From the NCBI RefSeq assembly GCF_000353285.1, contig NZ_KB731324.1, forward strand, positions 142,577 through 206,576: 64,000 nt of DNA. Direction: 5' to 3'. How positions within the stretch are numbered: the stretch's first letter is position 1; each line of letters begins with the position of its first letter. Below, piece by piece: positions 26,699 to 36,455 of this stretch. Source of the stretch: Leptolyngbya boryana PCC 6306. GTDB taxonomy: Bacteria; Cyanobacteriota; Cyanobacteriia; Leptolyngbyales; Leptolyngbyaceae. A model generated the notes under the pieces. That model saw only the letters and a list, made by a program, of their open reading frames with translations. It was not told the origin of the DNA and did no database searches. The position numbers and the translations under genes were made by a program.

Positions 26699-27848
26699 AG
26701 TCAAACTCCAGTAAACGATTGTAGTAGTGAAGATGCTGATCAAAAATATTAGAGATCGAAAGCTGGTGACGCAGAGCCGCAATCTTGTGATCTTCAGGTT
26801 TGCAACCTGTGGCTAGAAATTCTAAAATCGCTGCTTTCAACCCGTTAGGCGTATAGTCCTCGAAAATTTTGATCGCACCAGGAGCGAGAGCATTATACTC
26901 AGCAATTTGAGGAATGCTAGAAGCGAGAATAGGACAGGCAACCGAAAGCCAGGTCGAAAGAGAACTCGATGCAGAAGTTTGACGAAAAGGACAGACTGCT
27001 AGATCAGTAGCGAGAAGATAACGTTCAAGTTCTAATTCTGAAAGATAGCCTGTCACGTGAATACGATCTCTGACTCCTTCTTTCTCCGCCAGTGCCATCA
27101 AATCCTGAAAATAAGCTTCGTGTCCTGGACTCACCCCGCCTGCGAAAATGAGTTTGACATGGGCGGGAAGATGAGGCAGCGCTTGAATGAGCAATTTATG
27201 CCCTTTACCGCTGTAGATAAATCCCAATAGTGTAATGACAGTAAAGTTGTCGAGATGCAAAACTTTTCGCGATTCGATTCGACTGATTCCGGGCGTGCGT
27301 GATTCTACAAAGTGCGGAATAATCTTAATTTTTGAGCTAACAATCCGATCGCTTAATCGTCGCGCCTCTTCTTGGGTACAAACAAAAGCACTCTGCGATC
27401 GCGAAATCACTTTTTGCAGTGCCAGAATGTTCGGTGAGAGTTGATCGCGCAATATTGCTTTGATCAGTTCCGCGACCCGAACACTACCCGGATGGGATCG
27501 ATACTTGTGTACCAAAGTAGCACTCGAAGGCGGATAGAAAATATCGTGCAGCGTCACAATCAAAGGACGAGAACAGCGATCAAGAAACGTATTGAGATGA
27601 TGAATCTGTCGCCAATCTTCTCCCCAAATCACACGATTATATTGAAAGTGAATCACATCTGCCTGAGAGAGGGTTTGTGCCGCATTGATGAGAGCATGAC
27701 GATCGCACGATCGATCTCCAGTTAACTGAACATCAGCTTCGATCACGTTGATCTGAGATCGAGTTCGCGCTTCTGCAGCTAACAATCGTCCATAGCGATG
27801 AATCCCATGTTGCGGTAATCCAATGTGAAGATAGCCAATATTCATCAA
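26688..27848 (-). CDS. Glycosyltransferase family 4
   Basis: 386 residues. The N-terminal domain has MMNIGYLHIGLPQHGIHRYG and VTLHDIFYPPS. The donor domain has VITLLGFIYSGKGHKLLIQAL, then VCPFRQTSASSSLSTWLSVACPILAS, where the second Glu of the E-x7-E is replaced. This matches a GT4 subgroup with PSLSTWLA-like loops seen in other polysaccharide loci. It overlaps the upstream GT2 gene by 4 bp. Confidence 0.85.
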   Translation of the reverse strand: MMNIGYLHIGLPQHGIHRYGRLLAAEARTRSQINVIEADVQLTGDRSCDRHALINAAQTLSQADVIHFQYNRVIWGEDWRQIHHLNTFLDRCSRPLIVTLHDIFYPPSSATLVHKYRSHPGSVRVAELIKAILRDQLSPNILALQKVISRSQSAFVCTQEEARRLSDRIVSSKIKIIPHFVESRTPGISRIESRKVLHLDNFTVITLLGFIYSGKGHKLLIQALPHLPAHVKLIFAGGVSPGHEAYFQDLMALAEKEGVRDRIHVTGYLSELELERYLLATDLAVCPFRQTSASSSLSTWLSVACPILASSIPQIAEYNALAPGAIKIFEDYTPNGLKAAILEFLATGCKPEDHKIAALRHQLSISNIFDQHLHYYNRLLEFDYVA

Positions 27849-28687
27849 ATTCTAGCCCTCATCAAGTTTTTTCCAATGGTTCGCTTAATATGTTTGATTG
27901 TTTTTCTGGGAGTGTTGAGCAGAAAGTAGAGTGTCGCAACTTGAAGTTGGGATCGTAGCGGTAAGCGATCGCGGTAGGACTTGAGCAAGGCTTCAACCCG
28001 TCGTTCTCCTTCCCCCGATCTCCAATCGAGAATTGTTTTTGTGCCTTCGATTTCGCGATAGTTCCCCCAAGTTTCATCGATGTGTTTGACGTGCGCGACC
28101 TGCACCGCTCGAAAAATGAAGTCTACATCGAGCGCATAATGTTCCTCGACGTTGTAGAGTCCAATTTGCTCGTGTAAACAGCGATGGTAAAAATAGGCGG
28201 AAGGATTAATCGGATGCGGATTGACTTCAGCACCGAGCAGTAAATCGGTTAACTTGAGCTTGATTGGACGATTGTATTTTTTCAGTCCGCCTGAGTCGTT
28301 CCAAACATTGCAATTTCCCACAACTAGACTGGGTTGAGGAAGCGATCGAAAAACCTCCAAAACGCGATTTAGCACATCCGGTTCATAATAGTCATCGACA
28401 TTGAGAAAGCCGACGATCTCACCTTTGGCTAAAGTGATTCCTTTGTTCATCGCATCCGATTGTCCCTTATCCTTCTCAGAAATCCAGCGAATATGTGCAT
28501 ACTGTTGGGTATAGCGCTGAACGATTTCAAGAGTGCGATCGCTCGATCCGCCATCCATAATCAAATGTTCAACATCCGAACAATTCTGCTGAATCACTGC
28601 CTGAAGGCAAGACTCAATAAATTTTTCTCCATTGTAGACAGGTGTAATGATACTAATCATGTCAATTCCATTGCGCTGAAAAACCAT
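27845..28687 (-). CDS. Glycosyltransferase family 2, WcaA/WcaE-like
   Basis: 280 residues. The core begins MISIITPVYNGEKFI, with LIMDGGSSDRTLEI, SEKDKGQSDAMNKGI and the DxD-like GFLNVDDYYEPD. The first ATG (28687) overlaps the upstream stop as TAATG; an inner ATG at 28660 is also possible. Both ends overlap neighbours, so it is translationally coupled with the WcbI-like and GT4 genes. Confidence 0.87.
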   Translation of the reverse strand: MVFQRNGIDMISIITPVYNGEKFIESCLQAVIQQNCSDVEHLIMDGGSSDRTLEIVQRYTQQYAHIRWISEKDKGQSDAMNKGITLAKGEIVGFLNVDDYYEPDVLNRVLEVFRSLPQPSLVVGNCNVWNDSGGLKKYNRPIKLKLTDLLLGAEVNPHPINPSAYFYHRCLHEQIGLYNVEEHYALDVDFIFRAVQVAHVKHIDETWGNYREIEGTKTILDWRSGEGERRVEALLKSYRDRLPLRSQLQVATLYFLLNTPRKTIKHIKRTIGKNLMRARI

Positions 28688-29610
28688 TAGTCATACTGAG
28701 TTAAATAAGCTGCGACATATTCAGCAAATGTTAACTTCTGCTGACCCTGCCGATATCGATGATTGATGGGGACACCCGTTAAATTCAACTGTTGAATCAC
28801 ACTTGGATAAAGCGGAATTTGATTATCACCAAACACTTCTCGATATGGATTTGGTACAGGTTTGAGATCAATCATTCTCCGCATTCGATTCGCCACCCGA
28901 ACCGCAAAACTCATCGCAGTCAAACCTTCCAGCGAAAACAATCGAAACTCAGGCGGCTTTTTCAACAGCGGCAGTTTGAGAATTTGCAGCATTTGATTGA
29001 CCACCTCGCGCCCGATCGTATTAGACGGATGATTGACTGTATAAAACAAGAGTTCATGTTGATAGCGCTGTCGAATTAGAGTTGCAATCTTGATATCTGT
29101 TTCCTTTTCTCGTCGAGTCAGTTCCTGCAATGTTTCTTCTACTAGATTGAGTAGAAACGCTTGATCATAAAAGTCTGGTTGGGTCAATCGCTCAATAATT
29201 TCCGCTCGGCTTTTTCCAGCTTCGACAAAGTTGATGATATTACGATCTCCATATGGAAATCGACCAAACGGATAGCCTGCTTCCGGTTTCGCTAAGGGAT
29301 TATCGATATCTTGAGGATAGTATCCTTTGAAATAAAGATAAGGAAACGAAATTGTAATGCAGTTCGGGCGTAATTTAGTTACTAAACGATCTGTGCTCAG
29401 TTCGCCATATTTCTCGCCGAGTGGCTGATAGATAAACAGATCCGTTCTTGCTAACACCTCCTCAGAAACTTCAAGGTTTTGATAAACCGCTTCATAGGTG
29501 TAAGGAATTCTTTCAAAGCAATACTCCTCAACAAATTCATCAGACGACTGTAAAAACGTTTCGATTAGTTGCCTTTGACAGTTTGCAAAGATAGCACAGC
29601 GTTTTTTCAT
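28687..29610 (-). CDS. WcbI-like polysaccharide acyltransferase
   Basis: 307 residues from ATG 29610, chosen because it overlaps the upstream stop as ATGA and the family core KKRCAIFANCQRQLI follows at once. WcbI proteins of capsule loci carry this Asn-Cys-Gln motif near the N-terminus and are proposed CoA-dependent acetyltransferases. Other matching features are the FIYQPLGEKYGE and ISFPYLYFKGYYP strands. A further 29 residues upstream (to 29697) are open but overlap the GT4 gene. Likely role: decorating a sugar of the polymer. Confidence 0.78.
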   Translation of the reverse strand: MKKRCAIFANCQRQLIETFLQSSDEFVEEYCFERIPYTYEAVYQNLEVSEEVLARTDLFIYQPLGEKYGELSTDRLVTKLRPNCITISFPYLYFKGYYPQDIDNPLAKPEAGYPFGRFPYGDRNIINFVEAGKSRAEIIERLTQPDFYDQAFLLNLVEETLQELTRREKETDIKIATLIRQRYQHELLFYTVNHPSNTIGREVVNQMLQILKLPLLKKPPEFRLFSLEGLTAMSFAVRVANRMRRMIDLKPVPNPYREVFGDNQIPLYPSVIQQLNLTGVPINHRYRQGQQKLTFAEYVAAYLTQYD

Positions 29611-30833
29611 GAGGTCTGCAAAATCTGATGATAGAGTTCTTTGTAGCGTTGGGCTTGGAGTGGTAAAGCAAATTCCGCGATCGCGATCGATCGACAATTA
29701 TTCTGCATGTGTTGTCGCAGGTCATCATCATCGAGTAGCTTTACAATCCCGCTGGCAAAATCGATTGGATCTTCCGGGGCTGCAAGATATCCAGTCACCC
29801 CAGGACGAACGAGATCCGGAACACCGCCAACATCAAACGACACCATCGGAGTACCACACGCCATACTTTCTTGCAGCATCAGCGGTAAGTTATCCGCACG
29901 AGTCGGAAACACAAACAAGTCCGCCGCAGAATACGCCATTGCTTTTAATCGATCGTGACTCACATAGCCGAGATTAATTGCTTCGATCCCGACTAAGGTT
30001 CCAATTTCGTTGTTTCCTCCCAGTGTTAGCAACACAATTTCTGTCTTCAGACTGGCAGGCAGGTGTTCTAATGCTTTGACGAGGAGATCGCCTCCCTTAC
30101 GCCTATCTTTTAGACTCTCTGCACCGAATAGTAGAACTTTCTTCTGTGCTGGAATGCCCAACAGAGATCGACATTCTAGCTTGTCTAATGGCTGATAAAC
30201 GGTTGTATCAATTCCATTCGGAATCCAGTGAACTTCAAACCGCTTCAGTAAACTTTGTTTGGCTTGCTCAGTTAGCCATCGACTCGGTGCAACGATCGTT
30301 AAATTTGCTCGATCGTATTGGTTTCGCTTCAGTCGCCATTCCCAAGCAGTACTATCTCGCCGTACTGAAGGATAAGTCTCAGGATACGGGCACTGTCCGC
30401 AACCCGATTTCCAGCGATCGCAATCATAGCTATAAGCACAATGTCCGGTAAAACTCCACATATCATGCAGCGTCCATACCGCAGGCTTTTGAGCAGTCAG
30501 AGATGAAATCGCCAGATAACTAAAAAATCCGCTATGGAGAATGTGAAAATTGAGCAGATCGCTTTCTTGGTAGCATGGATGCTTCAGCAGATCAAACGAG
30601 CTAACACAGTGAATATCATTGAGTCCGAGCCGAATCGTAACGCGATTAAGTTGACGTTCGATTTTGGCATTGCGAGAAATCGCTTGAGACTCTGATCCAG
30701 CTAGCGTTTTCAGCCCACTGAGAATTTTAGACTCAACACCACATTGGTTTAGCGATCGATGCAGGCGATACATTGAGATCGCACCCCCCCCACCCTGAGC
30801 CGAGTCACTATGCGTAATCTGGAGAACTTTCAT
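29607..30833 (-). CDS. Glycosyltransferase family 4, WcaC-like
   Basis: 408 residues. The N-terminal LQITHSDSAQGGGGAISMYRL, WTLHDMWSFTGHCAYSYDC and the Cys-rich GCGQCPYPETYP insertion are hallmarks of the WcaC-like group. The donor domain has LLFGAESLKDRRKGGDLLVKAL and the SMACGTPMVSFDVGGVPDLV loop. It is coupled to the WcbI-like gene by a 4-bp overlap and lies 3 bp after the GT2 gene at 30837. Confidence 0.9.
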   Translation of the reverse strand: MKVLQITHSDSAQGGGGAISMYRLHRSLNQCGVESKILSGLKTLAGSESQAISRNAKIERQLNRVTIRLGLNDIHCVSSFDLLKHPCYQESDLLNFHILHSGFFSYLAISSLTAQKPAVWTLHDMWSFTGHCAYSYDCDRWKSGCGQCPYPETYPSVRRDSTAWEWRLKRNQYDRANLTIVAPSRWLTEQAKQSLLKRFEVHWIPNGIDTTVYQPLDKLECRSLLGIPAQKKVLLFGAESLKDRRKGGDLLVKALEHLPASLKTEIVLLTLGGNNEIGTLVGIEAINLGYVSHDRLKAMAYSAADLFVFPTRADNLPLMLQESMACGTPMVSFDVGGVPDLVRPGVTGYLAAPEDPIDFASGIVKLLDDDDLRQHMQNNCRSIAIAEFALPLQAQRYKELYHQILQTS

Positions 30834-30836
30834 CAG

Positions 30837-31715
30837 TTAGAAAATCGGTTGATAAGATTCAATCGTCCAGCGACCTTCAGCAGAATTTGACTGAGTTCGG
30901 ACGATGCGCTGACAAGAATAGCTCAGATGAGATTTCAGCCAACTCCGCACTATCGGCACACGATGAAGCTGTAACTGACGAAACACATTTGGCGATCGCA
31001 TCGACTTGAGCGATCGTAGTGATTCAGCCACATACAAATCGAGATGACTGCTTTTCTGTGTGTTTTGTGATCGAAATCCCGCTAAAGGAGAAGCAACCCC
31101 ATATAGATCAGCGTGCTGATAGAACTGTGCCCATAGATCAAAGTCACCCGCTAATTTGTATTCGGTGCTGATCTGACCACCAATTTTTTCCCATAAACTT
31201 CGTCGCCAAAAGGTTGATTCTTGTTGAATGCTTCCGATGCCTCGCAGCGTTTTTGGACTATGGGGCAGATAGCGACCTTCAAGAAATGCAGATCGATCAT
31301 ATCCAGGAACAGCCCGAAATCCTAAACAAAATCCATACCAATCCCACAGTCCTGGATTCAATGTCGTTAACCATTCCACCTCAGACAGTTCGCTCATGAT
31401 ACTTGCAACCGTTTTTAATGCCCAAGGACACTGCATATCATCACTATTTAGCCACGCCATAATTTCCCCAGTGGCGTGAGAAAAGCCTTTATTAATTGCA
31501 GCATACTGTCCGGCATCTGGCTCACTACACCAATAATGAAGTTGAGACTCATAGCGTTTGATAATTTCGACACTGCCATCAGTCGAGCCACCATCGATCA
31601 CGATGTATTCCAGATTCGGATAGTTCTGCGAGAGAACGCTTTGAAGCGTGGCTTCGAGAAACGGGGCTTGATTGAATGATGGAGTGACGATCGAGATTTT
31701 GGGAACATTAAGCAT
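30837..31715 (-). CDS. Glycosyltransferase family 2
   Basis: 292 residues. ISIVTPSFNQAPFLEATLQ, VIDGGSTDGSVEI and AWLNSDDMQCPW mark the GT2 donor site. It is a close paralogue in layout of the next gene (31708-32586), which it overlaps by 8 bp, suggesting a local duplication. Both have the same length and the same order Q-Y-A/D-A-I-N-K/Q-G around the nucleotide site. Sugar specificity unknown. Confidence 0.88.
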   Translation of the reverse strand: MLNVPKISIVTPSFNQAPFLEATLQSVLSQNYPNLEYIVIDGGSTDGSVEIIKRYESQLHYWCSEPDAGQYAAINKGFSHATGEIMAWLNSDDMQCPWALKTVASIMSELSEVEWLTTLNPGLWDWYGFCLGFRAVPGYDRSAFLEGRYLPHSPKTLRGIGSIQQESTFWRRSLWEKIGGQISTEYKLAGDFDLWAQFYQHADLYGVASPLAGFRSQNTQKSSHLDLYVAESLRSLKSMRSPNVFRQLQLHRVPIVRSWLKSHLSYSCQRIVRTQSNSAEGRWTIESYQPIF

Positions 31716-32586
31716 ACATTGCTAAAACTTTCGATAGATCCTGAACGTGTTGAAGTTTGGAACGGAGCGCTGGAACAAACTGAGAAAGCAGCCATTCTTG
31801 ATGAGGAATGCCCAACTTTCTCAGCCGTTTTAACCAGGGTTTGAACGTCGGATAACAGCGATCGACTTCCTGATATAGATCGATCCAATACTCAGAAGCG
31901 TAAGTTTTCACCACATCTAACACTTCTTGTTTTCGCCGAATGCCACCGGAGCTACTTTTGTGACTTGTATGAATTCGATAGATCGAATAAAGCTTAGGAA
32001 CATACTCAAACTGAGCAATTTTCCCGGCTCGAAGAAACCATTCCCAATCTAAAACATAGTGATAGCGCAGGTCTAATTCTCCCGTTTCTTCCCAAAGCTT
32101 GCGTGTCCAAAATGCACTGGGTTGAGCAATGTAGTCATAGTAAGCCAACATCAACGGATCGTAAGGAGCAGCATACTGTACTTTTCTTGCGCCTCTGGGT
32201 CGTCTTTCTTCATAAAGAAACTGAGTATCGCCGTATATGACATAGTTCTGATCGGTCAATCCTCGAAACCGTTGCCCGATCTCTAGCAAGGTTCCCGGCA
32301 GATACATATCATCAGAATTCAGCCAACACACGATCTCACCAGAACTCAACCTCATGCCTTGATTGATGGCATCGGCTTGTCCTTTATCTTTTTTCGAGTG
32401 CCAGTAAGTAAGACGATCGATATATTGTTCAATCACTTCAACGGTATTGTCGGTACTTCCACCATCGAGCACGAGAATTTCTAGATTCGGATACTGCTGA
32501 TCAATGACTGATTGGATTGTCTCTCCGATAAATTGCCCTTGATTGTAAGAAGGAATGACAACTGAGATAGAAGGATAATCTGTCAT
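31708..32586 (-). CDS. Glycosyltransferase family 2
   Basis: 292 residues. SVVIPSYNQGQFIGETIQ, LVLDGGSTDNTVEVIE, DKGQADAINQGM and CWLNSDDMYLPG mark the donor site. It overlaps the methyltransferase gene upstream by 4 bp and the paralogous GT2 downstream by 8 bp. The three would be made in fixed ratio and probably act on adjacent residues of one repeat unit. Confidence 0.88.
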   Translation of the reverse strand: MTDYPSISVVIPSYNQGQFIGETIQSVIDQQYPNLEILVLDGGSTDNTVEVIEQYIDRLTYWHSKKDKGQADAINQGMRLSSGEIVCWLNSDDMYLPGTLLEIGQRFRGLTDQNYVIYGDTQFLYEERRPRGARKVQYAAPYDPLMLAYYDYIAQPSAFWTRKLWEETGELDLRYHYVLDWEWFLRAGKIAQFEYVPKLYSIYRIHTSHKSSSGGIRRKQEVLDVVKTYASEYWIDLYQEVDRCYPTFKPWLKRLRKLGIPHQEWLLSQFVPALRSKLQHVQDLSKVLAMYA

Positions 32587-33485
32587 GCGAGTTTAATAGC
32601 TTCCATAAAAAGAGAGTCAGGCTTATACACACTGCCATCGTGCTCTGTGTCTAGTTGATAGCTGCACCAGTCTGGGATATAGCTTTCGGTTGCACTGCGT
32701 TGAACGATCGAGCTAAATCCACTGTGCTGAAGCAGTCGATCGAGCGAATGGCGATCGTACATCCATTGATGTACTTCTCCACTCTGCCGAAACCGCCCGA
32801 TTTGAAGTGCAGTATACTCCGAACCCAAAATAAATTTTAGGACTGCTTCTCGGCGACTAGAAGCATGGTTCAAAAACCGATATACTTGCCTCAAAATTCG
32901 TCTAGTTCGTGAAACTGGGGGCGTAACTTGAGGCGATGTAGCTCGAGATTCGATCAAGTTTTTGATCTCAGTTCCACAGCGCTGCACGATAAATTCTGGA
33001 TCTTTTAGCTTAGACTGAGCAAGATGCGAGTACATTTCTCCCCCGGACTGGTGTCGTGCAACTTGATCCAACAGTTCCAGCAGCATCCAATCATAGCGAG
33101 GGTTCCACTCTGAGTTTCCAGCGATTGATTGTTCTAGCGCCTGTAGATAGGTTCGCGTAATTTGCTCTAAATCGGGAACCACGACTCGAATCACGCCTTG
33201 TGGACGCAAAACACGGTAACACTCTTGGAGGAATGTGATCGCGCTCGATCGCGAAAAATGCTCTAAGACGTGTGAATGATACACCACATCAAACGAAGCA
33301 TCTGGAAACGGAATTCCCTGGATTAAGTTGTGAGCGATTACTCCTTCAGAAGTTGCAGCAAAATCAACATTGATCCAGGCAGAATGAACTCGATAGCCAC
33401 AACCAAGATTAAGATAAGCCTTGGCAGGTTGATTTTGAACCGACGAACTCAGATCGTTTGTCGTCTCAAGCCAGAGTGGAGACAT
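32583..33485 (-). CDS. SAM-dependent methyltransferase (class I)
   Basis: 300 residues. The SAM-binding motif is YLNLGCGYRVHSAWINVDF, followed by FDVVYHSHVLEHFSR and YRVLRPQGVIRVVVPDLEQI, a typical Methyltransf_11-like core within the first 130 residues. The C-terminal 170 residues are less conserved and may bind the sugar acceptor. It heads a run of coupled GT2 genes. The gap to the next upstream gene is 74 bp. Confidence 0.83.
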   Translation of the reverse strand: MSPLWLETTNDLSSSVQNQPAKAYLNLGCGYRVHSAWINVDFAATSEGVIAHNLIQGIPFPDASFDVVYHSHVLEHFSRSSAITFLQECYRVLRPQGVIRVVVPDLEQITRTYLQALEQSIAGNSEWNPRYDWMLLELLDQVARHQSGGEMYSHLAQSKLKDPEFIVQRCGTEIKNLIESRATSPQVTPPVSRTRRILRQVYRFLNHASSRREAVLKFILGSEYTALQIGRFRQSGEVHQWMYDRHSLDRLLQHSGFSSIVQRSATESYIPDWCSYQLDTEHDGSVYKPDSLFMEAIKLA

Positions 33486-33559
33486 AGGATGAATGAAAAT
33501 AAGAGGTCAAAACTGATAACCGAATAGATTCTGAGCTAAACGAAACACCCGAATTTCAA

Positions 33560-34762
33560 CTATGCCTTGATATGACACAGTGCTTTTCTTAACATTCGCT
33601 CTACTTCAAGTCGATCGTCAATCTGATCCAGTTTAAAGAACATCCGCACAACTGCATCTCCAAACCCGATCGTACTTGGCGTTTCAAAGAGCAACTTCAA
33701 TGATAAACAAGCAGAACTGACCGCAATCACTCGGATCTCTGTATTAAACTGATCGCGATGCAAAACGGTCTGGAAAAAGACTTCAAACGGCAAGAAAAAT
33801 AGCTCTGGATTCGTGAGTGTAATAATCTGGCTAAACACATCCGAGAGTGCGATCTTTAAGTTCTGAATCTTTGCTGTATCGTCTCTAGGATGTGGCTTGA
33901 TAATTAACACTGCATCCGGATCGATCGTTTGACTAAGTAAGAGTTTTCGATAAGCTTGGATCTCTTGATCCGAAGAGAGCCGACCTGCTTCTGAGAAATT
34001 CGAGGTCAAGAGAATCACAATCGACCTTTCTGCCAAGCTCGATCGTAATTGTTCAACCCATTCTGCATGAAGTAAATTTGAGAACTGCTGAAATACAGAT
34101 AATAAATGACCACGATCGACTAACGTGTAAGGCATTGGCGGCTCTTCGCCCATAATGTTGGGTAAGACAAAGTAGCCAACATCAAACGGAATGTCTTTTA
34201 ACACCGTTTTAAAGCCAAGTCTTTCTTTCCACCGATGCCATTCTACTGCAGCCCAAAGTCTGATCCGAATTGGCAATGGTGGAACAGTCCGAGGCATCGA
34301 AGACGAGTTCGCACCGTAACCGACGATCGCAGAAGTCTCAGAAAAATAGATGCCAATACTATCGCCATAACAAATCTTAGTTGCAGTCTGATACGCATTA
34401 ATCAACAACTGGCTGCCAAACTGCCAATTCCGACAGAGATAAATTTCATCGGCAACCGTAGTTCCAACCCATTCATATACGACTTGAAAGATGGCTTTAG
34501 GCGAAGAAGAGTCTAGTTGTTGCGCGATCGTATTGAACTGTTCTGGTGTGATATAAGTAACCTGATTCCATTCATAGACCGAAGCTGCCATCGTTTTTAG
34601 AAAGGCTGCAAATTGCTCGTTTTGCCCTCCCGGTGCATAAAGGTCATAGATTACAAGATAATTTTCATAAGATTCACCAGATTGCTCTTGCTCCCGCTTC
34701 ATCAAGGCTGACAGCGCTGTCACAAACTGAACACTTCCTTGGCAAGTAATGATTCGCTTCAT
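33560..34762 (-). CDS. Polysialyltransferase-like (PF07388-type) glycosyltransferase; candidate Kdo transferase
   Basis: 400 residues with a GT-B-like pattern resembling bacterial sialyl/polysialyltransferases. The HP motif KPHPRDD is at 289-295 and a serine pair (SS) at 349-350, and YGDSIGIYF (132-140) fits a conserved central strand. Such enzymes use CMP-activated nonulosonates; Kdo is also CMP-activated. The gene starts 22 bp downstream of kdsC and sits with the complete CMP-Kdo pathway, while no sialic-acid synthesis gene is visible. I therefore infer that it transfers Kdo rather than sialic acid. No signal peptide, so it would act in the cytoplasm. Remote similarity only, so the function is a hypothesis. 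Confidence 0.65.
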   Translation of the reverse strand: MKRIITCQGSVQFVTALSALMKREQEQSGESYENYLVIYDLYAPGGQNEQFAAFLKTMAASVYEWNQVTYITPEQFNTIAQQLDSSSPKAIFQVVYEWVGTTVADEIYLCRNWQFGSQLLINAYQTATKICYGDSIGIYFSETSAIVGYGANSSSMPRTVPPLPIRIRLWAAVEWHRWKERLGFKTVLKDIPFDVGYFVLPNIMGEEPPMPYTLVDRGHLLSVFQQFSNLLHAEWVEQLRSSLAERSIVILLTSNFSEAGRLSSDQEIQAYRKLLLSQTIDPDAVLIIKPHPRDDTAKIQNLKIALSDVFSQIITLTNPELFFLPFEVFFQTVLHRDQFNTEIRVIAVSSACLSLKLLFETPSTIGFGDAVVRMFFKLDQIDDRLEVERMLRKALCHIKA

Positions 34763-34784
34763 GCATCTTTTCCGTTATCCCATC

Positions 34785-35306
34785 TCATTGTTCAACTGCT
34801 CCAATCACTGCCCGGACTAAAACATCACAGATTTCGCGTACTGCACCTTCTCCGCCGCTTCTTTCAGTGACATAAAGCGAGATCTCTCGAATTTCCGACA
34901 CCGCATCTGCAACTGTAATTGGACAGCCCACCGCTTGCATCGCAGGCAAATCGACTAAATCATCGCCCATATATGCCACCTGCTCAAATGAAAGCCCAAG
35001 CTGCTCACACAAGAATTTCACCGTGAATCGCTTATCCTCGACGCGCGTGAAGAGATGCGGAATCCCCAACCGTTTCGCCCGATAGAGTGTAGCCTTAGAA
35101 GACCCGGCAGACACGATCGCGACTTCGATCCCCGCTTTCATCGCTAACTGAATCCCCAACCCATCTTTGACATTAAACTTCTTGAGTTCTTCGCCTGTCT
35201 CGGTGTAGTACAGTCCCCCATCAGTCATGACTCCATCAACATCTAGAACTAAGAGTCGGATTGTGGCAAGACGGGCTTGTAATTCTGAAAGTGACAGATG
35301 CGGCAT
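34785..35306 (-). CDS. kdsC: 3-deoxy-D-manno-octulosonate 8-phosphate phosphatase
   Basis: A 173-residue HAD-superfamily (type C0) phosphatase. Motif I is LDVDGVMTDGGL, motif II IVSAGS, and motif III YMGDDLVDLPAM. The C-terminal SGGEGAVREICD tail is diagnostic of KdsC. It removes phosphate from Kdo-8-P to give Kdo. ATG 35306 is used; a GTG at 35312 overlaps the stop of the small gene upstream and is a possible coupled start. Next to kdsA and upstream of the polysialyltransferase-like gene. Confidence 0.93.
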   Translation of the reverse strand: MPHLSLSELQARLATIRLLVLDVDGVMTDGGLYYTETGEELKKFNVKDGLGIQLAMKAGIEVAIVSAGSSKATLYRAKRLGIPHLFTRVEDKRFTVKFLCEQLGLSFEQVAYMGDDLVDLPAMQAVGCPITVADAVSEIREISLYVTERSGGEGAVREICDVLVRAVIGAVEQ

Positions 35307-35308
35307 GA

Positions 35309-35470
35309 TCACATGTAGTAATAGGACAAGAACTCAGAACAGCTATCTTGGATGAATGCGAGATCCATCTGCCACAGCGTATCATCATCAATGCGGTGCA
35401 TCGCATCTACGAGAATATAGCCCCAAGCTTCGAGAAACTTTGCTGCACTGGTGGTCAGAGTTTTAGTCAT
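35309..35470 (-). CDS. Small conserved-looking protein, 53 residues, between kdsA and kdsC
   Basis: An open frame on the operon strand from ATG 35470, with AAGGA about 8 bp upstream, to TGA at 35311-35309. The product begins MTKTLTTSAAKFLEAWGYIL and ends FLSYYYM. It contains a likely amphipathic helix (EAWGYILVDAMHRID) and an acidic middle (DDD). The stop overlaps a GTG of kdsC (ATGTGATCATG), so it looks translationally coupled to it. No known family is recognised. Position and signals argue for a real gene of the Kdo operon. Confidence 0.6.
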   Translation of the reverse strand: MTKTLTTSAAKFLEAWGYILVDAMHRIDDDTLWQMDLAFIQDSCSEFLSYYYM

Positions 35471-35480
35471 CCTAATTTCC

Positions 35481-36323
<843 letters not shown>

Positions 36324-36401
36324 TCATTTCTCCAAAAAGATACAAAAGCAATCAACGCCAACTTAGTGAAGCGGCGTTTCTCAATCGAATATTGATCAGC
36401 A

Positions 36402-36434
36402 CTTTGAGAGTGAGCAATGTGCCCACTCTCAAAG
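36402..36434 (-). terminator. Perfect 11-bp hairpin between the RTX/SGNH gene and kdsA
   Basis: CTTTGAGAGTG (36402-36412) and CACTCTCAAAG (36424-36434) are exact reverse complements around an 11-nt loop. It lies 22 bp downstream of the RTX gene stop on the minus strand. There is no T run, so termination efficiency is uncertain. Confidence 0.55.
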
Positions 36435-36455
36435 CGAATTGTATCAAGAGGCAGT

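Noticed and set aside
29610-29697. N-terminal extension of the WcbI-like protein
   Set aside because: The extension lies inside the GT4 gene, while ATG 29610 gives an ATGA overlap and matches the family start.
33560-34762. Assignment as a true polysialyltransferase
   Set aside because: No neuA/neuB/neuC-type genes in the window; only CMP-Kdo synthesis is present, so a sialic-acid role was not asserted.
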